Shown one piece after another: positions 27,210 to 36,500 of a stretch of DNA of 44,982 bases (positions are counted from its first letter, which is position 1; every line of letters starts with the position of its first letter). The stretch comes from Candidatus Latescibacterota bacterium. GTDB lineage: Bacteria; Krumholzibacteriota; Krumholzibacteriia; WVZY01. The stretch lies in NCBI GenBank assembly GCA_011772205.1, contig WVZY01000049.1, positions 20,630 to 65,611 on the forward strand, read 5' to 3'. The notes below the pieces were generated by a model. It did no database searches and was not told the DNA's origin. It saw nothing but the letters and a program-made list of their open reading frames with translations. The translations under genes were made by a program, and so were the position numbers.

Positions 27210-27546
27210 TGATGTAGGATGTCGGTAGAAATCCCGTTCGCCTTAACTGAGCCAAGGTATGCGCGTCTACTTTATCTGTTTTGATCTTCGCTTCGGCAAT
27301 GAGCCGAACCCTGCTTGGATTCGCTGGGGCCACATCACCGTATTCCTCCAAAAGCTCGTAGAGCCACTACCAGTTGCGCGTGGATTCGATCGTAATCGTC
27401 ATGGGTTTCGGTAGGTGAGAAAAATATTCTTGAATCGCAGCCTTATCAGAATGGTAAACCTTTCGCGCATCGACTGTCGTCCCCTCTCCATCCATCACCT
27501 CCAGCCGTGAGAAATGCTTGTGAACATCCAAGCCGACATGTAACAT
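27207..27546 (-). pseudogene. IS110-family transposase fragment with an internal stop
   Basis: From ATG 27546, after an AGGAGGT site, the frame reads MLHVGLDVHKHFSRLEV (Asp7 of the DEDD catalytic domain), ITIESTRNW (Glu54), then a TAG stop at 27367-27369 where relatives have NWYWLYELL, then WLYELLEEYG and IKTDKVDAHTLAQLRRTG (the third and fourth acidic positions). After TGFLPTSY the IS sequence ends and runs into the tail of the direct repeat. About 110 of the usual 320-400 residues remain, so it is inactive twice over. IS110 enzymes are DEDD recombinases guided by a bridge RNA. Confidence 0.88.
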
Positions 27547-27902
27547 TCTTCATACCTCCTGTGTCTAGTTTGAGCTGTACCTTTGGGGGAACAAATCGAT
27601 GGTACAGCTTCACAGGAGGTTTTTCATAAGTATCTTAGGGGATGCGACCAAAGGAAAGACGGTGAGTTGGATATGGGCCAAATATTTTTACCCTACACGG
27701 TCTGTCAACCGGCGGAGATCGACATGTTTCCAGGAAATGTAACTTTAGGAAGCACTGTCGGTTGGACATCGGCTGAATATTTTTACCCTACGCCAATACA
27801 CCTCGGATGGAATTATTGGAATGGACAACAGAATCTTCTACGAAGGGAGTTTTTGGGCGACATGGGTAGCCAGCACGGGACGGTAATTCCGAGGTTTTGC
27901 GC
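27547..27902 (-). other. IS110 left-end-like non-coding region
   Basis: This is the region just upstream of the IS110 remnant. It contains a bulged inverted repeat, CCTCCTGTG..AGCTGTACC (27555-27581) with GGTACAGCTTCACAGGAGG (27601-27619), overlapping the transposase ribosome site. It also has a 31-base direct repeat with four mismatches (27666-27696 and 27761-27791, core AATATTTTTACCCTAC). In the IS110 group the non-coding left end encodes the bridge RNA, so a decayed bridge RNA is possible. A plus-strand frame at 27583-28197 has no protein signature. Confidence 0.35.
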
Positions 27903-29144
27903 CTACCGGCCACGACTTCTCTTATACCTTTCCCATTCCTCCTCGGTAGGTAGTTCCAGAAAACAAACAGGCGCGACAGGGTGCCGGTCGGCGCCGTCTC
28001 CCGTCCTGTCCATTGTTGTGAGGTTGTACACGACCACGACTACCGCAGATACAGGCCAGGGTACGGCCTTACTATTGAAATCGAGAAAATTGACCTGCGA
28101 AAAAACGAATTTCACAACCGCTACGAACAGTACCAATGCCGCACTGCCGGATTTGCCCAACGACCACACGAAGCTCAAGAATGTGTACTTTGACTGAAAC
28201 CTCCCTCTAATTTCCGATATCGTTGGTAGCGCATCTGATCCTCCGGGTTGTTCTGCGGATGCGGCTAGCCGCATCAGGGTATCCCTGCTTTGATTAAAAA
28301 CCCGCATATAGGCTCGTATGCCATGGATGATAAAATAGGGCAAGACGAAGACAATGAAAACCCACGCCGCCCACTTTAAAATATGTTGGCCGGGGCAAGA
28401 CAACGTAATAATCAAGGCGGATAGCTCTATCCACATGTATAAGATTACTAGGATTGCCATGAAAACGTATCGATTGACAATGTCGAGGAGATCCTTCCGC
28501 GTGCTGAGGTAGCGACTTTCCACCGCGTTGGCTTTGCGTTTTAATTCGGCGGCGGCGTCTGTACCCACACCGAGATCACCTATCTTCTCAGTAGCTTCCC
28601 GGATCTTCGAGCCGTCTAACTTAAGACTTTCCCAGATGACGATCAAAAGTGGTATGGCCACCATGAAATACTGCACGATGGTGTAGAACATGAAAAATAA
28701 ATGTGGTAGCACGTGCTCCCGAAAGTTGAAAGGTGTGTCACCCATATTTTCCTGCCAAACGCGATGCATGTCCGTGGGACCGATATAGGCATGGTAAACA
28801 ACAGCGCTAACCAAACAGAGGGAGAGGACAATTCGCGTTCGCTGACGAGCGCCCGGAAGAAAATTACGATAGAACGAAAATGGGTGGAGTGTGCCCGTCC
28901 AGTACTTCTTAGACGACCTCGCGAAGAGCCAGGCATGGCCCAGTGCGAAGAAGAGAATAGTGATTACGAGGCGTAGAAATTCCTTCTGCGCGCCCACCAC
29001 AATGCCGGGTAATCCACTTGATTTGTGGACGAGACCGTATCTCCACAGCCAGGTGTCACTGGCAAACGTACCGGACGATAGATAAAGAGCGCCACTTCCG
29101 ATAACGAGCCCAACTAGCACGTAAAGTAGAATGTTCCTGGTCAC
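27903..29144 (-). CDS. Polytopic membrane protein, unknown function
   Basis: The protein has 413 residues from GTG 29144 (GTGACCAGG, after a GGGGGG run). A longer frame to 29294 is a shadow of the upstream gene. It has about seven hydrophobic helices, starting ILLYVLVGLVIGSGALYL, with a soluble stretch AAAELKRKANAVESRYLST in the middle and a positively charged tail. No family is recognised. It overlaps the thrombospondin-repeat gene by 89 bases in another frame; removing one G from the run at 29150-29155 would fuse the two into one exported protein with a membrane domain. Confidence 0.6.
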   Translation of the reverse strand: MTRNILLYVLVGLVIGSGALYLSSGTFASDTWLWRYGLVHKSSGLPGIVVGAQKEFLRLVITILFFALGHAWLFARSSKKYWTGTLHPFSFYRNFLPGARQRTRIVLSLCLVSAVVYHAYIGPTDMHRVWQENMGDTPFNFREHVLPHLFFMFYTIVQYFMVAIPLLIVIWESLKLDGSKIREATEKIGDLGVGTDAAAELKRKANAVESRYLSTRKDLLDIVNRYVFMAILVILYMWIELSALIITLSCPGQHILKWAAWVFIVFVLPYFIIHGIRAYMRVFNQSRDTLMRLAASAEQPGGSDALPTISEIRGRFQSKYTFLSFVWSLGKSGSAALVLFVAVVKFVFSQVNFLDFNSKAVPWPVSAVVVVVYNLTTMDRTGDGADRHPVAPVCFLELPTEEEWERYKRSRGR

Positions 29145-29790
29145 GACGACCCCCCAGTTTGGAAACGGCTTTCTTGTGAATATCCTCGATGACTTGATCC
29201 AGCTCATCGGCGTTTGCTTCCAGAAGGACTTCGCCCCAACGCTTGACGTCTTTGCTATCAATGCTTCGAATGTTGTTTGCGCGTGCCCATTCATGACCGA
29301 CTATTCGGCCAAGTTTCCAGAGTCTGAAGCGGAGGTAGCCACGGTGGACGGGCGGTACCTTTCGAAGACACCTTTCGGTGGTGTCAAACCAGAATTGCTC
29401 CCTTGGTTTATTCGATCCCTGTTTCCCCTTTTTACACTTCCATCCCTCGATCCAACCAACGCTTTTTACATCACCGCAGTTGCCCGTCCAGAACCTTTTG
29501 TACCATGCTCGGTGCAGTGGGTCGTCGAACTCCAGTTGGGCGAAGGGATCTATTATTGTGGGGCAACCGGTCGAGTCGACACTGCTGACACCGGGGAATG
29601 TCTCTGGGCACCGGTCGAGGTGGTCAGGTACGCCGTCGCCATCTGAATCCACTACTCGTACGCTAGGGTCCTCCGTACCTCGAGAGCCGCTTTTTGCTTT
29701 TCTTCGAGATTGTGGTTCCGCGTGGCAGACGGCAAACAGGAGAACAACGGCTACAACGGATAAAACAAGATGGATCCTTAACCGTGTCAT
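29056..29790 (-). CDS. Secreted protein with a thrombospondin type 3 calcium-binding repeat
   Basis: The protein has 244 residues from ATG 29790 (GGGGAG lies close before it). It has a signal peptide (HLVLSVVAVVLLFAVCHAEP), then DSDGDGVPDHLDRCPETFPG and STGCP, a type 3 thrombospondin repeat that binds calcium and is common in OmpA-like envelope proteins. The middle part (residues about 85-200) has four cysteines and a basic, Trp-rich character but no known fold. The last about 35 residues (after KLGGRR) lie in a frame overlapping the membrane gene and are probably not native, because a single-base change in a G run would continue instead into that gene's frame. Confidence 0.65.
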   Translation of the reverse strand: MTRLRIHLVLSVVAVVLLFAVCHAEPQSRRKAKSGSRGTEDPSVRVVDSDGDGVPDHLDRCPETFPGVSSVDSTGCPTIIDPFAQLEFDDPLHRAWYKRFWTGNCGDVKSVGWIEGWKCKKGKQGSNKPREQFWFDTTERCLRKVPPVHRGYLRFRLWKLGRIVGHEWARANNIRSIDSKDVKRWGEVLLEANADELDQVIEDIHKKAVSKLGGRRDQEHSTLRASWARYRKWRSLSIVRYVCQ

Positions 29791-30104
29791 GACTCCCCAT
29801 TTTGGCGTTGTCGGTTCGCGACGCCGAATGACACTGTTAGCTAAATCGGTGAGGTTTTTGAGTGGTTGAAGGCAGGATTATGTTAGATCTCCTCATATTA
29901 CCTCAATCGAACGCGAAACGATTCTAATAGAAATCTCTGACAATGTCAAACAAATAGGGAAAAACTATATTGAAGCGATAGGCAGGTGATGATGAAAAAG
30001 ATCGTCTATTGATTTTCTAACTTGAGCTTAAAATAACTGGAGGTTTGTCTCACTAGGTCCGTAATATCACACTATTGCATGACCGATTCAGCGGTTTCAT
30101 TGTT
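29791..30104. other. Gene-free stretch
   Basis: About 310 AT-rich bases show no gene. They must contain the promoter of the thrombospondin-repeat gene. No strong hairpin with a T-tract is seen for the end of the upstream phospholipase-like gene's neighbour. Confidence 0.3.
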
Positions 30105-31217
30105 TCATACTGTTAGACTGACCTGCCCCAGATAATTGTACCACATTCTAAAGGCTCTTGCCCCCATCTTGGATCCATCAGTAGCGCCAGTTTGGCAGTG
30201 CACTCGGGGTCTTCGTTGCCTTCCACCCCGTATGGTAAAGAAACTCAGCCCATCCCCAATTTCTTTAAAGATCAAGTCTTGCATAGGATGTGGGCGGCGA
30301 ATCTCAGCCGAAAACTGGGTGATTGCGGGAACATTCAGACAATCAATCACGCAGCCGGCCGAGCCGCATGGCTCGCTGCGTGCCCAACAATACTTTCCGT
30401 CATTCGGATCGGGATCAATCACCGCCACGATCAGTGCGTTCCATTGATCAACCGTCAGTTCATTCTTCAAGCGTTGAAGGAGATCCTTTGACTCCTCGAT
30501 TGCCGAATCCCTAGCCAGCTCGTATTTAGTTTTATTACCGACCTTCTTCTTACACTCCTTGTTCTTCTTTGGACTGTCCTTTGCGAACTTATCATGGGGG
30601 TACGGATCCCCCCGTGGGTTTCCCGGGTTTTTGGCGGCTGGATCATATCCGGTCAGCTTTAGAGCACCAGGTAGCGGTTTTGTCGCGTCATAGAGCGCCG
30701 CCCGTGCCATGGCCTGGTCCGCAGGAGCAAGATCGATGTAGTTTGAGTGGGATTTGAAATCCTGCAGCGCATGCATCGTACGGCCCAGAGCCGCTATTGC
30801 ATCATCCTTGTTACCCGCCTTGGCTGCTGCGACCGCTGCATTTAGCTCCTGCTGTATATAGTCTGCTCCGGAACGAAAGGCCGCTGCGTCGGTGACGCCA
30901 GGTCCCCGATCGAAGTGGTGAGAAGCTCGATAGTTGTCATTTGTGGAGAAGTCAAACCAAGTCCAGGGCCACCAGTCCGGATCCCAGCTCGACTCGTTCC
31001 AATCAGGTGCACGAGTGGCCTTCTTGAGCGCCTTCCTTGTCTTCTTGCTTAAACCGTGGTGTTTCGCGGAAGCATCTGTGATCTTGTCGTGCGCCGCACC
31101 CTTGGGGTAGGAGTTGAAGCTCAGCGCGTAATCGGGGGTGAGCACGGCGACCACAACATAAATGAGCAGAGCTAGAATCGATGCTCTCAGACTCCTTTGT
31201 GGCAGCAATCGGGACAT
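30105..31217 (-). CDS. Secreted zinc-dependent phospholipase C / Het-C-like protein
   Basis: The protein has 370 residues from ATG 31217, chosen because it begins a proper signal peptide (RSLRASILALLIYVVVAVL .. YALS); a TTG at 31259 would add 14 residues and lies about 20 bases after AGGAGG, so the start is uncertain. Residues 43-160 carry the pattern of the zinc phospholipase C/P1-nuclease fold: H43-D44 (AAHDKITD), D72, H100-H101 (RASHHFD), and H149-x3-D153-x3-H157 in GRTMHALQDFKSHSNY. The Het-C/PLC group cleaves phospholipids or nucleic acids outside the cytoplasm. The C-terminal 150 residues include six or more cysteines (CGSAGCVIDC) with no clear match. It is probably periplasmic or secreted. 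Confidence 0.75.
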   Translation of the reverse strand: MSRLLPQRSLRASILALLIYVVVAVLTPDYALSFNSYPKGAAHDKITDASAKHHGLSKKTRKALKKATRAPDWNESSWDPDWWPWTWFDFSTNDNYRASHHFDRGPGVTDAAAFRSGADYIQQELNAAVAAAKAGNKDDAIAALGRTMHALQDFKSHSNYIDLAPADQAMARAALYDATKPLPGALKLTGYDPAAKNPGNPRGDPYPHDKFAKDSPKKNKECKKKVGNKTKYELARDSAIEESKDLLQRLKNELTVDQWNALIVAVIDPDPNDGKYCWARSEPCGSAGCVIDCLNVPAITQFSAEIRRPHPMQDLIFKEIGDGLSFFTIRGGRQRRPRVHCQTGATDGSKMGARAFRMWYNYLGQVSLTV

Positions 31218-31447
31218 TACATTAATTACATAGGTAGTAACGTGGTGTTTTCTAGGCAACTTATTCTTTATTCTGATTTCCTCCTTTCTTTTCTTTGATG
31301 ATCATGAAACACGTCCACTACCTGTCCCTTCTATTTATCCTATCCGCCTTGTCCTTTTTGAACTTACGGCGATTCTAATATATCATAGATTCCATGACCT
31401 GCACCATCCTACGCCAACTGTTCTCAGCGCTGAGGTCGCGTCGTGCG

Positions 31448-31707
31448 TTAGCCCTGGTACTCACCTGCTCGCGCTTCCGGCAGCCGCCAGTAAATCTTCC
31501 CATATGCTACGAAAAAGGTTGTTGCCATCACGATCATTAGAATCGCGTCTAGCCAAAAATGATCCAGAGCGGAAACGCAAGGGGGGCACAGTGAGCCAAG
31601 TACAAGCCTAGGCCCAAAGTCGGTGCACCGAAGAAATTGAACGTAACTCCGGCGATGAATGTTGCTGTCCTAATTCTATAGCCAATAGGGTGATGGTCAG
31701 ATAACAT
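31448..31707 (-). pseudogene. Small two-helix membrane protein split by a frameshift at a C run
   Basis: From ATG 31707 the frame reads MLSDHHPIGYRIRTATFIAG, then GLGLYLAHCAPLAFPL and soon a stop. One frame over, ALDHFWLDAILMIVMATTFF and GKIYWRLPEARAGEYQG continue to a stop at 31448. Adding one C to the six-C run at about 31582-31587 joins the two into an 86-residue protein with two hydrophobic helices. It is either a real pseudogene or a homopolymer sequencing error. No family is recognised. Confidence 0.55.
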
Positions 31708-31775
31708 TGCATGCTGTCACGAAGTTCACTCTTGAAAATGCAATGATTGAGATTATTAGAGGATCTTTAACAGCC

Positions 31776-32108
31776 TCAAGATATTCGATGCAATATCACA
31801 AATTGAATAACAAAATGAATATGACTGCTAAAATGCTTGCTGAACATCTCACTATTAAGAATATCTTTATCAGCGTAGTCTGAATGTTGTATGTGTTTCC
31901 CCTTAGATCCTGAAACTCCCTCCGCGTCTCCAGGGGTTTGTTGCAGCCCTTCTCTCGACGATTTTAATATTGTCAAAGGCAACTCTTTTTCAGCCGACAT
32001 GACAACAGCAGTTGGTAGTAAGAACATAGAAGAAAATGTCACTACTACCATTCCCAATATCATATTAGCTAGAAATCTTGACCTCAGTCGCAATTGATTT
32101 TCTTTCAT
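31776..32108 (-). CDS. Small predicted exported protein
   Basis: The protein has 110 residues from ATG 32108, with AAGGAG 7 bases upstream, which makes this start convincing. The N-terminus (RFLANMILGMVVVTFSSMFL .. VVMSA) is a signal peptide. The mature part of about 70 residues is polar (SREGLQQTPGDAEGVSGS) and ends in a short hydrophobic run (HFVIQFVILH). No homologous family is recognised. Confidence 0.55.
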   Translation of the reverse strand: MKENQLRLRSRFLANMILGMVVVTFSSMFLLPTAVVMSAEKELPLTILKSSREGLQQTPGDAEGVSGSKGKHIQHSDYADKDILNSEMFSKHFSSHIHFVIQFVILHRIS

Positions 32109-32912
32109 TCAAGCGCTCCTTTACCTTAAAAGTACACCTCGATTGCGTTAATAGCCTCTTACGTTAGCGCTCCTAGATTAAGCTTAAGATGCTATCAGTA
32201 AAGCATTGATCTTCAACACAGCATATTATCATACACTGCGCTTGATTGTCAAAGATTTCGTCGAATATAGCAACAACTTTAGTTGTTGATGTCGATCTTA
32301 AATTTTGATTTTTCCTGAGAATATTCACAGCGCTTCAAGGAAATCGGTGACATTTAAGATGGTGGGAGCTCATAGAATGACTCTAAACATTCATTGCATA
32401 GGCACCTTATTTGATGATTTATGAGAGTACATGGAGAAATCATAAGTAATTATTACGACCTAAAACGATCCTTTATTAGGAATAATCCCAACCTCTTTGA
32501 AGCGATGATCAATTTGGAGTTAATTTAATCCAACTAGAAGCAATTATATCCTAAAATAAACCAGATTGGTTATAATCCGCCAAACGCGATTTAACCCCTT
32601 GTAATTTTTAAAATTGTACTTGTTAATCAGCTGATCAAATCTAGAACGGTTGAAAGATTCCCCACCCCTATTTGGATCGCCTTAATGCCTACTATTTCTC
32701 TGGCCCAAGTTTGAAATCATATACAATAAAATAATTCAACTATCAGACCTGATATCTCTTTGATATGATTATAGATATATACGTCGCTTCCGCAACTGTA
32801 AGCTCTCCTCACTCCTGCTAATCCGCTACTAAAACTCCCCCAATCATTGTGGCACCCCTGTTGCCTTAATAGCTCTAGCCTGACGTTTGGGAATCCAACG
32901 GGGGTGGATGAA
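32109..32912. other. AT-rich gene-free stretch
   Basis: About 800 AT-rich bases carry no supported gene; the minus-strand frame 32717-33070 overlaps a real gene and lacks signals. The only ordered element seen is the palindrome at 32271-32288. Promoters for both flanking genes should lie here. Confidence 0.4.
32271..32288. promoter_or_regulatory. Perfect 18-bp palindrome, operator candidate
   Basis: CAACAACT-TT-AGTTGTTG is a perfect inverted repeat with a 2-base centre, about 160 bases upstream of the small exported-protein gene on the minus strand and about 625 bases upstream of the lipoprotein gene on the plus strand. It would suit a dimeric regulator; the binder is unknown. Confidence 0.35.
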
Positions 32913-33461
32913 ATGTTCAACTTTCGCCTAGCTTCAAAATCCTTTGCCTTACTTGCTTGCACGGCCCTCCTTCTTTCCACAATTGGATGCAACACGGGGT
33001 CTGTGACTGCTCCAGATCCTGAGTCTGAGCTAATCGTCCAAGACCCCAGCTTCATCCGCATTTTGTCCACCCCTAAAGGCGCAAGTTACCCAGATCGTGC
33101 GGTTGTCGCTGCAGAAATGATTTCTTATGAATACGGTGGTTCCGTTTCAAACGCTTGGATAACACTCGATTTCCCTGCAGGTGCGCTAGATAAAGATACA
33201 GAGATAAGCATTAATATGCCGGAACCAGATAAACTAATAGTTGAACTAGGACCTCACGGAATCCAGTTTAATCGGCCCGTTGAGCTTCGAATAAATCTTA
33301 ATGGCACAAATGCCGAAGGCATGGCCGATAATGCATACTTGCTCTGGTTTAATGATGATATGGGGTGGTGGGAAAAGCTTGATACAGCTTCAGAGGATCC
33401 CAATTCCTTTAAGGCACACCTCACACATTTTTCCAAGTATTCAGGTAGTCTTGGAGGATAG
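32913..33461 (+). CDS. Predicted lipoprotein with a ZU5-like domain
   Basis: The protein has 182 residues from ATG 32913 (GGTGG before it); the frame extends upstream to 32847 but the signal peptide begins here: SKSFALLACTALLLSTIGC, a lipobox with Cys at about 26. The mature part resembles a ZU5-type beta domain: ITLDFPAGALDKDTEISI near residue 95, then ELGPHGIQFNRPVELRINL near 120, then AYLLWFNDDMGWWEKL and a final HLTHFSKYS. In bacteria this domain occurs in surface proteins of unknown binding role. It is followed by an intrinsic terminator. Confidence 0.8.
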   Translation: MFNFRLASKSFALLACTALLLSTIGCNTGSVTAPDPESELIVQDPSFIRILSTPKGASYPDRAVVAAEMISYEYGGSVSNAWITLDFPAGALDKDTEISINMPEPDKLIVELGPHGIQFNRPVELRINLNGTNAEGMADNAYLLWFNDDMGWWEKLDTASEDPNSFKAHLTHFSKYSGSLGG

Positions 33462-33509
33462 GGTATTTAATCGCATTAGAACAATTTATTTCAAGGCAAT
33501 TCAATTAAC

Positions 33510-33534
33510 CCCCTCATTATTAGAGGGGTTTTTT
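33510..33534 (+). terminator. Intrinsic terminator after the ZU5 lipoprotein
   Basis: The stem CCCCTC (33510-33515) and GAGGGG (33523-33528) encloses a 7-base AT loop and is followed by six T residues (33529-33534). It also sits 12 bases past the end of the convergent kinase gene and may serve both. Confidence 0.88.
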
Positions 33535-33545
33535 CTGTAACCGAT

Positions 33546-36500
33546 TCAAACCATTTGAGCTTTGCGCATCATTAGAATCATGGCTTCTTTCTTCATTCTT
33601 GTATAATCACTTTGCTCAATTAGACGCTCTGCGTCGCCTGCATTGTCCAATTGATTGACTATCATTCTGATCTTTTTATGATACAGCTCGAAGTATTTTA
33701 TGCTCTTTTGCATATTCCCAATTCTGCCATATACCCTGAATAGCAGACTGCATAAGTTCAAGTAAGTATCCACATCCCTGATTAAATTAAAGTGCTTTTC
33801 GCAATTCTTAGCAACATGAATTAGTCTACCCTTTTCAAATCTTCTAATGTACTTATATGCGAGATCTATCGCTAAGTATATCCCTAGTAACTCAGGTGAT
33901 TCCATTTTTTTGAGGCGCCTTTCAATATCAGACAACAGCTTGATTGTTTGGTCATATTTGGCCATTTCAAGATATATATAAGCAATCTTTAATTCACTTC
34001 TTACAGAATCATCTTCGTAAGTGCTCTTCAAATACAGATTTTTAGCATTCTTGTACGATCTTATGGCATTGTCATACATCTTCCTATCATGATAATAATT
34101 GCCGAGCAAGTATTGGTATAGAGCGATATCGCTTTTTTTCTCTATATTTTTTGATAATCTTGCACATTCCTTCTTATAATTGTGAGCTGCGATATTCTTT
34201 GCTTCTATGGACAAATTAAACAACTGCAAAACGCTAAAAAATCGCAATTCCTGCCATGAATTCTTGATCGAATTGTTCCTCACCCTATCTGCGCAAGATG
34301 TAGCATTTCCCCAATATCCCATTTTCTCGAAATTAAATGACATCCTTAGCTTACTCTCTGCCGCCCACTTTATCAAACCCAAATTACTTGCAAGCTTTAC
34401 AGCTTTATCCAAAAATCTAATAGCGTGTTCATAATTACCTTGTTCATAATAAACGCCACTAATTTGGTGATAAAAAGCTGATAACCTGTGATACATTTTC
34501 ATTCTATTTGCTAATTGGATTGACTTCCTCAATTCTTTTAGCGCATCAGAGTATCTCGCATTGCTAAACATTTCCTCTATTTTATGATAATGCGCTAAAA
34601 GCAATTCATCATAAAATCCTTCCTTCTCGGCGTACTGCTTGAGCTGGTTAAGCTGCTGATGATATTTTGCCTGTAATCCCAATCGATAGTAATTCAGCGT
34701 GTAATATACATAAGCTGTACAGATTAAATTATTAGATAATATATTTTTGTTTTTGATTAACTTATCTAGCAGCTTTAGGGACCTAGTGTACAAGCCCTTA
34801 CCATGAAAAGAAGAAACTTCGACTAACAAAATCCTGGAATTTCTTTGAATTATTTTTTTCTCGCGTTTTTTTCTCTCTCTCTCAATTAATCTCGCGCACG
34901 ATTCGAAATCCCCATGCCACCTTAATGCCATTCCATATTTGTATAAACTGCTCAGAGGAAGTTCTTTACTTTTCTCAACAATGTTCTCCTTGGCAATATT
35001 GATTACTGCTCTAAAATCCTGAATTCTCCACTCTGCTTCCACCCACTCTTTTATGAAATATCGCTCTATATGCCACTTGCGTGGTTGCCAGTGTTTTCCC
35101 CGCAGCTTTTTTGCGACAGCGATTCCCTCCTCGCATAAACGCCTCATCCCAAAAATATCTTTCACCTGTTTCATGGCTTTCAGAGCCTTCACACGCGTAA
35201 GGAGCGAGGGTCTGACCATTCCAACGCGTCCATAATGAAAGGCCATGAGCTCGCAGAAGTTCCCGTATTCTTTGATGACGGCTTCTTCAGTTGGTGTGAA
35301 GGGACTCTGGAAGAGTTTTCTCTTACCTTTCTTCCTCTGCCGGGCCCGCCTGGCGAGTACCGCTTTTCTTGCTTCAATCGAATCGAGACGATCTCCTAGA
35401 AACGCCAGATACTTCTTATGGATCCGATTTCTATCGGGCCTGGGGATACCTCGATACAAACCATCCGCAGCCGCTTCACTAACAATTCCGATGAATGTCT
35501 CGCCCTTACCTTTAGTCGTCTCAATGAGGCGGTAGGGCTTTAAACGCTCCTGGGATCCCCGAAGCACTTCTTCGGTCAGGCCGGAGATCTCCAGGAATTC
35601 TCGAATGGGAAGTGGCGTCCTATGACAGCTAAGCCAGTTCACTACCTCGCGATCTTCTTCTCCAAGTTCCTCCAGGAGCAGTTGATAGTACGCATCCTTT
35701 TCCAGCTTCAGTTTGCGAGCCTTTTGAGTCGCCCACACAAACCGCCATCGTCCTTCTTCCCTCACGAGCTCGCTGCGCACGACCGCCTGCCTGAGGGCCT
35801 CTGCAATAGACCCGCTGCTCCCCTCATAGCTCGCGAGGTATACTCCCAGCTGCTTCCTGTCATCGATAACGGACATCCGGCCGTGGAAATCGCTGAGGAT
35901 CGCCTCGACGTCTCGCTTCCCTGTGGGGGGAATCAAGTGGGTATCGAGTTTCTCATCCTTCGGAAGGATCTGCTTCAAGTCTCGCCGCAAGCGCGGACTG
36001 CGGCCGGTCGCCATAATAAACACGCCCGGTTCACGGCCTTCGTTGGTAACGATCTGCAAGCGTTTCCCTACATACTCGACAAACTCCCGCTCCTCCTTGC
36101 TCGCACGATTGTATCCATCGACGATCAACATCGAGCCTCCCGTTTTGCCCTTTTCCTCCAATCGCTCCCACCCGCGGACAAAGCGGTCGATAATGATCGC
36201 GCGTGGATCGATCGCCTGAGACGCCGGCCCCCCTCCGGTGGTTTTGGAATAAGGATCTTCTGATACCAGCGTCTCGTAGTCGCCTCCCTCGCCGAGCATC
36301 CATACACCCATCCCCTTCATTAGGCATTCACCTTTGAGGGCATCGGCGAGGTAGCTTTTGCCGCTGCCCGTTGGCCCGGTGATCACCATGGTACGGGCCT
36401 GGTCGGTGATGGGGCCTTTCGCTTCGCTGGGAGGAGCAGCTTTGCGCGCGGGGATTCCTTTGCGAATGTCCTCGAGGAGATCTGTAGTCGATGTGACCGG

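Noticed and set aside
27583-28197. A 204-residue plus-strand protein
   Set aside because: The second half is antisense to a polytopic membrane protein; the first half covers the IS110 upstream region and shows no protein signature.
27903-29294. The full 463-residue frame for the membrane protein
   Set aside because: Its first 50 residues are a shadow of the thrombospondin-repeat gene; the GTG at 29144 begins where membrane character starts.
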